Shown one piece after another: positions 8,728-15,635 of a stretch of DNA of 35,742 nucleotides. The notes under the pieces were generated by a model. The model did not search any database, was not told the DNA's origin, and saw nothing but the letters and a program-made list of their open reading frames with translations. How positions within the stretch are numbered: position 1 is the first letter of the stretch; each line of letters opens with the position of its first letter. The DNA comes from Paenibacillus gorillae. GTDB taxonomy: Bacteria > Bacillota > Bacilli > Paenibacillales > Paenibacillaceae. The stretch is from positions 1-35,742 of the forward strand of contig NZ_CBVJ010000053.1 of NCBI RefSeq assembly GCF_000513275.1, in the 5' to 3' direction. Both the position numbers and the translations under genes were made by a program.

Positions 8728-10359
8728 TTACAGAATGCAAATCACGTTATCAAAGTTTTGCCATTTCATATAATCCTCGAATACGGTATTTCCTCCGACC
8801 ATGAAGCCTTTCATTTTACTAACCGGGATACCGCCAGACCCTTTGGAATTGGATATTTCCTTAAAGGTTGCATTGCCAAATACGATAAAATAACCGCTCA
8901 TGCTTATCCCGCCTGGCTTAATGTTGTTCTTCATGACGAAATCCCCTCGGACGATAAAATCCTTGCCGACTGTCACAGAGCTGAGTCCGGACTGGTTAAT
9001 AAAGCTTCCTTGAATCGCAATGGAACCGCCAACGATCAATTCCTCTACTTTATTAGTGAAATCTACGCTGCCCTTCGCAATGAAATTTTGCATAACCTCG
9101 AATTTGGACAGGGAGCTTCCGAAGGAAATATTTCCTTTCACGAGCATGGAGCCCTTCACGGTCCAGGAATCAGATACGGTATTCGCAGCTGTCAGCTTGC
9201 CCCCAACGATCAGATCGCCTAGAACGGTAAACTTCCCGATCGAGTTTCTAATCTCAAAATCCCCATTAATGACGAGATCGCCTTCCACCACGATCTCCTT
9301 GCTATTGCCGCCCGTGCCGACAATGGTGTTGCCCCTGACGTAAACATCACCTTTGAAAACAACCTTGCCCGACACTTCCTGCACTTCCAAATTGCCGCCG
9401 ACATTCGTCTTACCGTCTAGCGTCATGCTGTCATTGTGTCGCCACAAACTTAAGTTTCCAGCGGATTTGACTGCGTAGCCATCCTTCGGCGATACAATCA
9501 TTGCCCGGCTTCTATCGGCTTGCTGCAGCTCAACGTGACCCGCATAAGGGCCGATCGTCGCAGAAGCGGTCTTCACGAGATTCGTTCTTTCCGTCACCGT
9601 ATTGCTAATGGCTTGGGCAGCCGCCAGCTTCGCTTCCGTCTTGGACTTGAAAATCTCCTTTAAATAATAGTCCGCGTAGACACCAAACTCACTCTCAAAG
9701 GCGCTTCCGCCGGGATAGTTGTTTTCAATAAATTTTTTCTGATTGGTTGGTACAACTACCGGATTCGGCGCGCATTCACAGTACAAATTGTTAAAGGTCG
9801 TATTGTTCATGATGACTTTCCGATCTCCGCCAATGGCCGGTGCAGTTGGACTCGGAGATGGCGTTGGCGTCGGCGCCACGGTGGGAACAGGTGTCGGCGT
9901 CGGTGCAGGAGTCGGTACAACCGTAGGGATTGGCACTGGTTCCGGCACTGTCAGGCTATAACTCACCTTGCTGCTTCTTTTCTGATTCCCTTCGCCGTTA
10001 TGCGCGTAAAAAACAACGGACGTCGGTATCCCTGCTTCCTCGATCAATACGATGTTGTCGATACCAAGCTCCGACTTCATTCCCTGCATGCTGTCCACCA
10101 GCTTCACGATATCCTCGCCGCTGTAGGGGTAGTACGGATTCGTGTTGTTGGCTTTCAATATGCCGTACATTTGGTCAAATACCATCATCGCCGACTCCGC
10201 CCGATTAAACGAAACTTCTGTATTGCCATTCGTCTTGACCTGCAGCAGTCCGGTACTCGTGCTCGCAGCCAAAGGCGTAATGATTAGAGCCATTACGACG
10301 ATGAAACCGAATGCCATCAAAAGCGTTCCTCCACGTTCGGAGCGCAAATAATTAACCAT
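8728..10359 (-). CDS. PilX-like minor pilin/anchor fused to a Thr-Pro linker and a beta-solenoid repeat domain
   Basis: A 543-residue protein with an unusual domain string. The N-terminus (YLRSERGGTLLMAFGF, hydrophobic to about residue 33) resembles PilX minor pilins, with a Gly at a plausible cleavage site but no Glu at position +5. A globular part (34-137) follows, then a Pro/Thr-rich linker (about 138-176, repeated PTP). Residues about 270-525 are a run of short hydrophobic-Gly units such as VEGDLVINGDF, VLGDLIVGGKL and VGGSIAIQGSF, spaced roughly every 20-25 residues. These recall bactofilin or polymer-forming beta-helices. Cys pairs occur at 194-196 and near the C-terminus. It lies 22 bases before pilM, so it is part of the pilus unit. 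I infer a surface or tip component; the exact family is not recognised. Confidence 0.75.
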   Translation of the reverse strand: MVNYLRSERGGTLLMAFGFIVVMALIITPLAASTSTGLLQVKTNGNTEVSFNRAESAMMVFDQMYGILKANNTNPYYPYSGEDIVKLVDSMQGMKSELGIDNIVLIEEAGIPTSVVFYAHNGEGNQKRSSKVSYSLTVPEPVPIPTVVPTPAPTPTPVPTVAPTPTPSPSPTAPAIGGDRKVIMNNTTFNNLYCECAPNPVVVPTNQKKFIENNYPGGSAFESEFGVYADYYLKEIFKSKTEAKLAAAQAISNTVTERTNLVKTASATIGPYAGHVELQQADRSRAMIVSPKDGYAVKSAGNLSLWRHNDSMTLDGKTNVGGNLEVQEVSGKVVFKGDVYVRGNTIVGTGGNSKEIVVEGDLVINGDFEIRNSIGKFTVLGDLIVGGKLTAANTVSDSWTVKGSMLVKGNISFGSSLSKFEVMQNFIAKGSVDFTNKVEELIVGGSIAIQGSFINQSGLSSVTVGKDFIVRGDFVMKNNIKPGGISMSGYFIVFGNATFKEISNSKGSGGIPVSKMKGFMVGGNTVFEDYMKWQNFDNVICIL

Positions 10360-10430
10360 TGCCTTTCCCTCCCGGCCATATTATTCTAAAGTAAAGATAT
10401 GCGAATACTTATAATTTTTGGAGGTGCCAA

Positions 10431-10922
10431 ATGCGTAACGAGAAAGGTTTGTCGCTGATCGAGGTGCTTGGTTCTATCGTCGTTCTTGGCATTGCCGTCC
10501 TTGGCATCGCATTTATTTTGCAGCAAGGCGCTTCCCATTCCAAAAGCAATGAAAAGCTAGATCAATCCGTTCAGCTCTCAAGAAATGTAATCGAGGAGAT
10601 TAAAGGCAAGCTGAACAGTCATTCCAGCACAGTGCTGTATGGACAAGCTATTTCGCTCTCGACGCTGCGGGGCAGCTCCTCTGCAACCTTGCCCGTTATC
10701 TACTATCCAAGCAGCAGCGAGCAGGAGCGGAAGTATAAAATCCAAATTCAAAGCGTTGGCCATTCACTTGGTCAAGTGGAGATCAAAAACGGCAACCGCG
10801 ACGGCGTACCTCTTACCGCGACGTATAATACCGGTGACTTCATCCGCCATGTGCGTGTCACCTGCACCGAATTAACAACGCTTCGTGAATTCACACTAGA
10901 TGCCTACATCCCTTATTCTTAA
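10431..10922 (+). CDS. Minor prepilin (type IV, PilV-like)
   Basis: A 163-residue prepilin. The N-terminus MRNEKGLSLIEVLG has the prepilin peptidase site: basic leader, Gly, cleavage before Leu, and Glu at +5. A 20-residue hydrophobic helix (VLGIAVLGIAFILQQ) follows. The remainder is a small domain without Cys. GGAGG stands six bases before the ATG. It is divergent from the PilX-like gene (71-base gap) and followed 24 bases later by a second prepilin. The position suits PilV/PilI-type minor pilins that prime pilus assembly. The leader is nearly the same as in the major pilin, so one peptidase probably handles all three. Confidence 0.85.
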   Translation: MRNEKGLSLIEVLGSIVVLGIAVLGIAFILQQGASHSKSNEKLDQSVQLSRNVIEEIKGKLNSHSSTVLYGQAISLSTLRGSSSATLPVIYYPSSSEQERKYKIQIQSVGHSLGQVEIKNGNRDGVPLTATYNTGDFIRHVRVTCTELTTLREFTLDAYIPYS

Positions 10923-10946
10923 AATTGATAACCGGAGGCGGTCCCC

Positions 10947-11444
10947 ATGGTACGAATGGTACGAAATGAAAAGGGCTTAACGCTTGTTGAAGTTACAGCC
11001 ACACTAGTTCTTACCGTTGTCATCCTTAGCGGGCTGATTTTTCTGCTGAATCAGACAAACCAGGGCGTCTCGCAAATTCAGAAGCGGGAGTCGGTTATGA
11101 AAGAATCCCGTTCCATTATGAACAACTTAGCTGCTTCCGCACGGCGCGGCGGCTTTATCGCTACTAAACCGGACGAGCGGACGCTTCAGTTCAGCGGTTC
11201 CGGCGGCCAGTATGTATACTATCGATTCGAGCCTTCTGCAAAAGCCTTATCCGTAACCTACCGGCTGAAAAATGACAACGGCGTGCTCGCGGCCAACCCG
11301 ACATCGGTTACCCTTTCCGAGCATGTTCAAGATTTTACGATGAAATTGGCCGGTCCCTCAGTTGAGGTCGAGCTGGCAATGTCGCTGCCCAACAACCAAA
11401 TTCATCGCACCTCCTCCATCGTCAATCTAGTCAAAAGCGGCTAA
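10947..11444 (+). CDS. Minor prepilin (type IV, PilW/PilJ-like)
   Basis: A 165-residue prepilin with leader MVRMVRNEKGLTLVEVTATL: cleavage after Gly, Glu at +5, and a hydrophobic helix to about residue 33 (LVLTVVILSGLIFLLNQ). The C-terminal part (MKLAGPSVEVELAMSLPNNQIHRTSSIVNL) resembles the strand-rich end of PilW-type proteins. GGAGG precedes the ATG by eight bases. Its stop overlaps the stop of pilD on the opposite strand by three bases (11442-11444), a tight convergent arrangement with no room for a terminator. It is probably co-transcribed with the prepilin upstream. Confidence 0.85.
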   Translation: MVRMVRNEKGLTLVEVTATLVLTVVILSGLIFLLNQTNQGVSQIQKRESVMKESRSIMNNLAASARRGGFIATKPDERTLQFSGSGGQYVYYRFEPSAKALSVTYRLKNDNGVLAANPTSVTLSEHVQDFTMKLAGPSVEVELAMSLPNNQIHRTSSIVNLVKSG

Positions 11445-12214
11445 AACGACAGCAGTGCTAAATACCAATCCGCCATGCCGTCTCCCCAAAAATATGCCGT
11501 AGTTGCACCAAGTGCGATGTAAGGTCCAAACGGCAGCGTTTTTCCCCGCGCATGGCCTCCTGCTGCAATCAGCAGCAACCCTCCGATTAATCCAAATAAG
11601 CTGGCGAGAAATAGACTAAGCAGCGTCAGCTTGACACCCAGCATGAGACCGATAAATACGTAAAGCTTAATGTCGCCCCCGCCCATCGTCTCTTTCTTCA
11701 ACACCCAACTGCCTAACAAAGCTATTGCGAGCAAAGCCCCGCCTCCGGCAATAGCTGCAATCCCGTAATTCCACATCGGGAGCGGATGAATGAACAAGCG
11801 AATAATAATCGCCCCAAGCACTCCGGCCGCCACCACTTTATTTGGAATAATCTTGTCAGTTAAATCCGTTTGCGTAATGATAGAGAGTATCGCAATGAGC
11901 CATAGCGCTGCTATCAGCTCCGGCTGTGACCCCAGTTTAAGGGCGGCTATAGCGAAAAAAAGTGCCGTTACGGCTTCTCCTGCGGCATAACGCCACTCCA
12001 GCGGTCTGCTGCATGACCGGCATCTCCCTGCTGAAGCAAGAAAGGGCAACAGCTGGATGACAGCGTAAGCTGGCGGCCTATGCTTGCCATACGCGCAATA
12101 CGACGGCGGATAGACGGCTGGCAGCCGCTTATCCCAATGAATGGCTATCGCATTTAATAAGCCGGCTAGCAATAAACCCGCTAATGATATGATAAGAACT
12201 GCCCAAGCTGTCAT
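11441..12214 (-). CDS. pilD: Prepilin peptidase / N-methyltransferase
   Basis: An aspartic membrane protease of about 257 residues that cleaves prepilin leaders and methylates the new N-terminus. Both catalytic Asp motifs are present: the first Asp region in QTDLTDKIIPNK and GGGDIKLYVFIGLMLG with the second. At least six membrane helices are visible. In the N-terminal cytoplasmic loop there is CRSCSRPLEWRY, but the earlier Cys pair of the usual zinc tetracysteine is reduced to a single Cys (SYCAYGKH), so zinc binding may be altered. I chose the ATG at 12214 (hydrophobic helix starts at once, GGGTGGGA upstream) over a longer frame starting at 12328. It should serve the three prepilins in this locus. 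Confidence 0.9.
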   Translation of the reverse strand: MTAWAVLIISLAGLLLAGLLNAIAIHWDKRLPAVYPPSYCAYGKHRPPAYAVIQLLPFLASAGRCRSCSRPLEWRYAAGEAVTALFFAIAALKLGSQPELIAALWLIAILSIITQTDLTDKIIPNKVVAAGVLGAIIIRLFIHPLPMWNYGIAAIAGGGALLAIALLGSWVLKKETMGGGDIKLYVFIGLMLGVKLTLLSLFLASLFGLIGGLLLIAAGGHARGKTLPFGPYIALGATTAYFWGDGMADWYLALLSF

Positions 12215-12239
12215 TCCCACCCCGCCCTTGATAAGGATA

Positions 12240-12266
12240 AGAAAGGCAACCGGGGGCTGCCTTTCT
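12240..12266. promoter_or_regulatory. Perfect 9-bp inverted repeat in the pilD 5' region
   Basis: AGAAAGGCA and TGCCTTTCT flank a nine-base GC-rich loop, 26 bases before the pilD ATG. Neither side has a T-run, so an ordinary terminator is unlikely. The arm core AAAGGCA is shared with the pilA terminator at 12888. It could be a 5'-leader hairpin affecting pilD translation or mRNA stability. Confidence 0.55.
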
Positions 12267-12413
12267 AACTGTCCGAGAGGATCTCGGCAGCTTTCTTTAA
12301 CGTTTAACAGATCATGCGATACCAGCATTCGCTAGCAGATCAATCAATATTGCAGAAAGTACTCTGCTCTGATCGCCTAGCTCATCACTCACACCTAGCA
12401 CCACGCATTCCAC

Positions 12414-12492
12414 TCCTCGCCGCATTCACACTATGAACGCAAAGTAACATTTGTTGAACTGAAAGCTAGTTAGGATAGCTTTGCGGCGAGGA
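12414..12492. other. Possible structured RNA or cruciform in the pilA-pilD spacer
   Basis: An exact 11-bp inverted repeat (TCCTCGCCGCA at 12414 and TGCGGCGAGGA at 12482) encloses about 57 bases that contain smaller stems: AAAGCTA at 12462 with TAGCTTT at 12476, AACA/TGTT near 12447, and TTCA/TGAA next to the outer arm. The two larger stems share one base, so they can coexist as a junction or compete. It matches no riboswitch consensus I can recall. Direction of transcription is unknown. Confidence 0.45.
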
Positions 12493-12562
12493 TTTAGTTC
12501 CTTCTGAGTCACTTTTCTGCTTCTGAGTCAAGTTTGCTGTGGCCTGCGCCGCTGTTAACGAA

Positions 12563-12748
12563 TCAAAATGCAAATCTGCAGTTTGTAAGCTGTTTTTCCG
12601 CCGATTTATCGCCTCAAAATGCAAATGTGCAGTTTGATTGGCCTAAAACAGCCCCAAAGAGCAAAATCGGGCGATTTCAAATGTACTTTTACATTTTGAT
12701 CGCGATTTTCGGCCTTATAGCGTTCATCAGCCTGCACTTTTGCATTTT
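12563..12748. repeat. Four-copy imperfect palindromic repeat, two direct and two inverted
   Basis: Units of about 22 bases of the form CAAAATGCAAAnnTGCAgTTTG occur at 12563 and 12614 in one orientation and, inverted, at 12677 and 12730. Unit starts are 51 bases apart within each pair, and the set is symmetric about 12656. The spacers within the pairs share a CCGA...ATCGC core. Each unit is itself a rough palindrome (CAAA/TTTG outer, TGCA inner). Short frames across it on either strand have no start signals and are not credible genes. With 12329-12926 otherwise empty, this looks like an intergenic repetitive element. The direct repeat CTTCTGAGTCA (12501 and 12520) lies just before it. Confidence 0.75.
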
Positions 12749-12886
12749 GTTTCTTGATTAGTATCGTGGGGCTAGTACATATAGCCAATCTAGTATCTTG
12801 GTGACACTGTGTAGTCGAATCGAACTACAGTCGGTCTGTCAGGGATGAAAGACTATCGAGAAGTCCGACAGCCTCTCGACACTCTG

Positions 12887-12910
12887 AAAAGGCAACCATG
12901 GGTTGCCTTT
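12887..12910 (-). terminator. Terminator hairpin after the major pilin gene
   Basis: A perfect 10-bp stem (AAAGGCAACC / GGTTGCCTTT) with a three-base loop lies 17 bases past the pilA stop and ends in TTTTC on the minus strand. An AT-rich stretch lies between it and the stop codon. The short T-run makes it a moderate terminator; it could also be a 3' stabilising stem that keeps pilin mRNA abundant. Confidence 0.65.
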
Positions 12911-12926
12911 ATATATTTATAAATAT

Positions 12927-13283
12927 TTAAGTTTTGGGAGTTGTAGTAACCGTAATACTCCAAGCATCACTTGCAGATAGAACAGCTTGAATATTAGTTA
13001 TATTAAGTTTATTAAGTACTGGTGTTTTAGCTAAATAACCGTTTGTGACCAAATCAGCTAAAGGGATAGTTGTAGTAGCTGTAAGTTCTTTATCTGTCAC
13101 ATAACGCAAAGCCGATTCTTCAATTAAACTAATAGATGCATTATCAGCCTTTACTCTTGACTTCGCGATAGTGTTACCAATCGCCGGAATTGCAATCGCT
13201 GCAATAATCCCCACAATAACCAGTACCGCCAGAAGCTCGATCAGCGTCAAACCTTTTTCATTTCTTTTCAATGCCATCAACAT
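12927..13283 (-). CDS. pilA: Major type IV pilin
   Basis: A 118-residue prepilin from the ATG at 13283, which follows GGAGGAG. Its leader MLMALKRNEKG is cleaved before LTLIELLAVLVIVGIIAAIAIP, a canonical type IVa pilin helix with Glu at +5 and Pro near +22. Then comes a short helical region (SRVKADNASISLIEESALRYV) and a Thr-rich C-terminal domain without a Cys pair, as in Gram-positive pilins. The part encoding the C-terminal domain is clearly more AT-rich than the helix region and the flanking pil genes, hinting at recombination or rapid variation of the exposed domain. It sits 60 bases after pilC. A longer frame reaching 13331 lacks a ribosome site. Confidence 0.92.
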   Translation of the reverse strand: MLMALKRNEKGLTLIELLAVLVIVGIIAAIAIPAIGNTIAKSRVKADNASISLIEESALRYVTDKELTATTTIPLADLVTNGYLAKTPVLNKLNITNIQAVLSASDAWSITVTTTPKT

Positions 13284-13343
13284 ATTAAATCTCCTCCCGT
13301 TTTTGACCCTATTATTTATTTGGTAGAGCATTAAAACCGTAGT

Positions 13344-14555
13344 TTATAAATAGCTTTGCATCATTTTGAATGATGGCGTCATAACCGCCAACACGATGAC
13401 GCCGACGATCGCCGTCAATATGATGATCATGATAGGCTCCAGCAGCGATTTAAGCCGCTCCGCCATCTGATCGACATCGGATTCGTAGAAGTCCGCGACC
13501 TTCTCCAGCATGTCGTCGACGGCGCCGGAGCGCTCGCCAATCGCCAGCATCTGCGTTACCATCGGCGGGAACAGCTTTGATTGCTTCAGCGGCTCCGACA
13601 TCGCTTCCCCGCCCAGCACCTTCTCGCGAATCTCGCCGATCACTTTGCCGATCGCTTCGTTCCCGACGACATGCGAGACGATCGTCAGCCCCTGCATGAG
13701 CGGCACGGCGGCTGTCACCAGAGAGCTGAATGTCCGGGCAAAACGAGCCAACGCTTGCTTATGCCATAGCTTGCCGAATACCGGAAGCTTCAGCTTCAAT
13801 AGATCAAGCCGTTCACGGCCTTGCTGGGAGCGCCGAATTACTTTCACCAATACAAAAGGAAGAATCATAGCAGCGAGTACGATATACCAGAAGTTTTGCA
13901 TAAACTCGCTGACCGCCATAACAATCCGTGTAGGGAGCGGCAGCTCAATCCCCATCCCCTCGAAACTGACCGCATATTGCGGGATAACGAACAGCATCAG
14001 GAAAATAACGACGACAATCATTAGCACGAGCATAATGGCCGGATACACCATCGCCGACTTGACCTTTTCCTTCGTATTGCGCTCCTTTTCGAAAAAGACG
14101 GCGAGACGCTCCAGCATGACATCCAAATTACCGGCTACTTCTCCCGCATGCACCATGTGGACGAATATCGGGGAAAAGACGGTCGGGTGCTTGGCCGTCG
14201 AATCCGACAGCTGTGCTCCGTCCCGCATATCGTCAGCGATTTCGCCGAGCAGCTTGGCGAAGGTTTTGCTAGAGGTCTGCTCGCTTAAGATCTGAATCGC
14301 CTCAACAAGACTAACGCCTGCGCGGTACATCGTTGCAAGCTGGCGGCAGAAGACGGTGAAATGCTCCGTTCCGACGCGTGGTCCGCCCAGCGAAATATCA
14401 CGGTACAGTACGCTATCGTTCGTATCGATCAGATCTGTAACCCAAAGCCCTTTCTCGCTTAACACTTCTCTTGCCCGTTGGATCGTAACCGCTTCAAGCA
14501 TACCGTTCGACCGTCTGCCTTGTGCCGTCACAGCCTTATAACGGAATTTCGGCAT
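13344..14555 (-). CDS. pilC: Type IV pilus inner-membrane platform protein PilC (GspF family)
   Basis: A 403-residue protein with two GspF repeats. Repeat one is around 65-190, with FCRQLATMYRAGVSLVEAI and MVHAGEVAGNLDVMLERLA before a hydrophobic hairpin. Repeat two is around 265-390, with FARTFSSLVTAAVPLMQGL and MLAIGERSGAVDDMLEKVA. Membrane segments are near 170-195, 220-240 and 375-395. The N-terminus FRYKAVTAQGRRSNGMLEA is typical. It is the platform on which PilB and PilT act to extend and retract the pilus. GGAGGTGAGG precedes the ATG, which lies 18 bases after the pilT stop. Confidence 0.95.
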   Translation of the reverse strand: MPKFRYKAVTAQGRRSNGMLEAVTIQRAREVLSEKGLWVTDLIDTNDSVLYRDISLGGPRVGTEHFTVFCRQLATMYRAGVSLVEAIQILSEQTSSKTFAKLLGEIADDMRDGAQLSDSTAKHPTVFSPIFVHMVHAGEVAGNLDVMLERLAVFFEKERNTKEKVKSAMVYPAIMLVLMIVVVIFLMLFVIPQYAVSFEGMGIELPLPTRIVMAVSEFMQNFWYIVLAAMILPFVLVKVIRRSQQGRERLDLLKLKLPVFGKLWHKQALARFARTFSSLVTAAVPLMQGLTIVSHVVGNEAIGKVIGEIREKVLGGEAMSEPLKQSKLFPPMVTQMLAIGERSGAVDDMLEKVADFYESDVDQMAERLKSLLEPIMIIILTAIVGVIVLAVMTPSFKMMQSYL

Positions 14556-14573
14556 GCTTCCTCACCTCCAGCC

Positions 14574-15611
14574 CTATAACTCTCCAAAGCCAATAACCGC
14601 TTCCTTCGCATCCTCGAGAGCTACCACACCGCGCTGAACAAGCTCTCGCAGCGCAAGCTCCAGTGTCTGCATCCCCAGCTGCCTGGAGGTCTGCATAACC
14701 GAACGAATCTGATAAACCTTCTCCGACCGGATCAGGTTGGCGACAGCAGGCGTATTGACAAGAACTTCAAACGCTCCGGTCAAACCGTTGCCGTCCCTGC
14801 GGGGCAGCAGACGCTGCGAGACGACCCCGATGAGCACCGATGCCAGCTGAATACGGATTTGCGCCTGCATGCCGGGAGGGAATACGTCAATAATACGGTC
14901 GATCGTTTGGGGCGCATCTGCTGTATGCAGCGTTGCCAGTACCAGATGCCCCGTCTCCGCCGCGCTGATGGCTGTACTGATCGTCTCTAGATCCCGCATT
15001 TCTCCAACAAGCACAATGTCAGGATCCTGCCGAAGCGCCGCCCGCAAGCCGTTGGAAAAGGAAGGCGTGTCCAGGCCGATCTCACGCTGATTGACCATCG
15101 ACCGCTTATGGTCGTGGATGAACTCGATGGGGTCCTCCAGCGTAATGATATGGGCGCTTTGCTTACGGTTCAAAAAATCGATAATCGATGCAAGCGTCGT
15201 CGATTTACCGCTGCCCGTCGGTCCCGTTACCAGCAGCAGCCCTTGCGGCTTGACGGCGAACTGCCCAATAATCTCTGGCAAGCAAAGCTCCTCCATCGAA
15301 GGAATCCGGCCAGGCACGATTCGAATGGCCAGCCCGACACTGCCACGCTGCTTATAAGCATTGATCCGGAATCTCGCTACACCGGGTATCCCGTATGAGA
15401 AATCCAGATCTCCCTGCTTAACAAAAGCTTCATATTGCTCTTCTGTCAGAAGCTGCTTGGCTAGAGCTTCCGTGTCCGACGGCCTCAACACCTGTTCATT
15501 GTAAGGAATCAGCCGGCCGTGAACCCTTAATACGACCGGAGAGTTAACTGTAATGTGGATATCTGATGCTTGCCGTTCCTGTGCGGAACGAAGAATTTCA
15601 ATGACCGTCAT
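14574..15611 (-). CDS. pilT: Twitching motility retraction ATPase PilT
   Basis: A 345-residue hexameric ATPase that depolymerises pili. It has an N-terminal PAS-like domain (ERQASDIHITVNSP), the AIRIVP block (standing for AIRxxP), Walker A GPTGSGKSTT, Asp box ITLEDPIEF, Walker B VGEMRDLETI and His box TGHLVLATLHT. The C-terminal region normally carrying AIRNLIRE is diverged here (TPAVANLIRSEKVYQI). Length matches PilT. AGGAAGG precedes the ATG. Its presence implies retractile pili, hence likely twitching, adhesion or DNA uptake rather than simple secretion pseudopili. Confidence 0.95.
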   Translation of the reverse strand: MTVIEILRSAQERQASDIHITVNSPVVLRVHGRLIPYNEQVLRPSDTEALAKQLLTEEQYEAFVKQGDLDFSYGIPGVARFRINAYKQRGSVGLAIRIVPGRIPSMEELCLPEIIGQFAVKPQGLLLVTGPTGSGKSTTLASIIDFLNRKQSAHIITLEDPIEFIHDHKRSMVNQREIGLDTPSFSNGLRAALRQDPDIVLVGEMRDLETISTAISAAETGHLVLATLHTADAPQTIDRIIDVFPPGMQAQIRIQLASVLIGVVSQRLLPRRDGNGLTGAFEVLVNTPAVANLIRSEKVYQIRSVMQTSRQLGMQTLELALRELVQRGVVALEDAKEAVIGFGEL

Positions 15612-15635
15612 ACGCTAATTCCTTCCTGCCGCCGC

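Noticed and set aside
10410..10415. TATAAT as a promoter for the minor prepilins
   Set aside because: It is only 15 bases before the ATG, so transcription would start inside the ribosome binding site; no -35 is visible.
12414..12492. c-di-GMP (GEMM) riboswitch near the pilus genes
   Set aside because: It was tempting given the MshEN domain, but the conserved GEMM core and tetraloop-receptor sequences are absent on both strands.
12534..12788. Two short frames on opposite strands across the palindromic repeats
   Set aside because: No ribosome sites; their repeated residues simply mirror the DNA repeat units.
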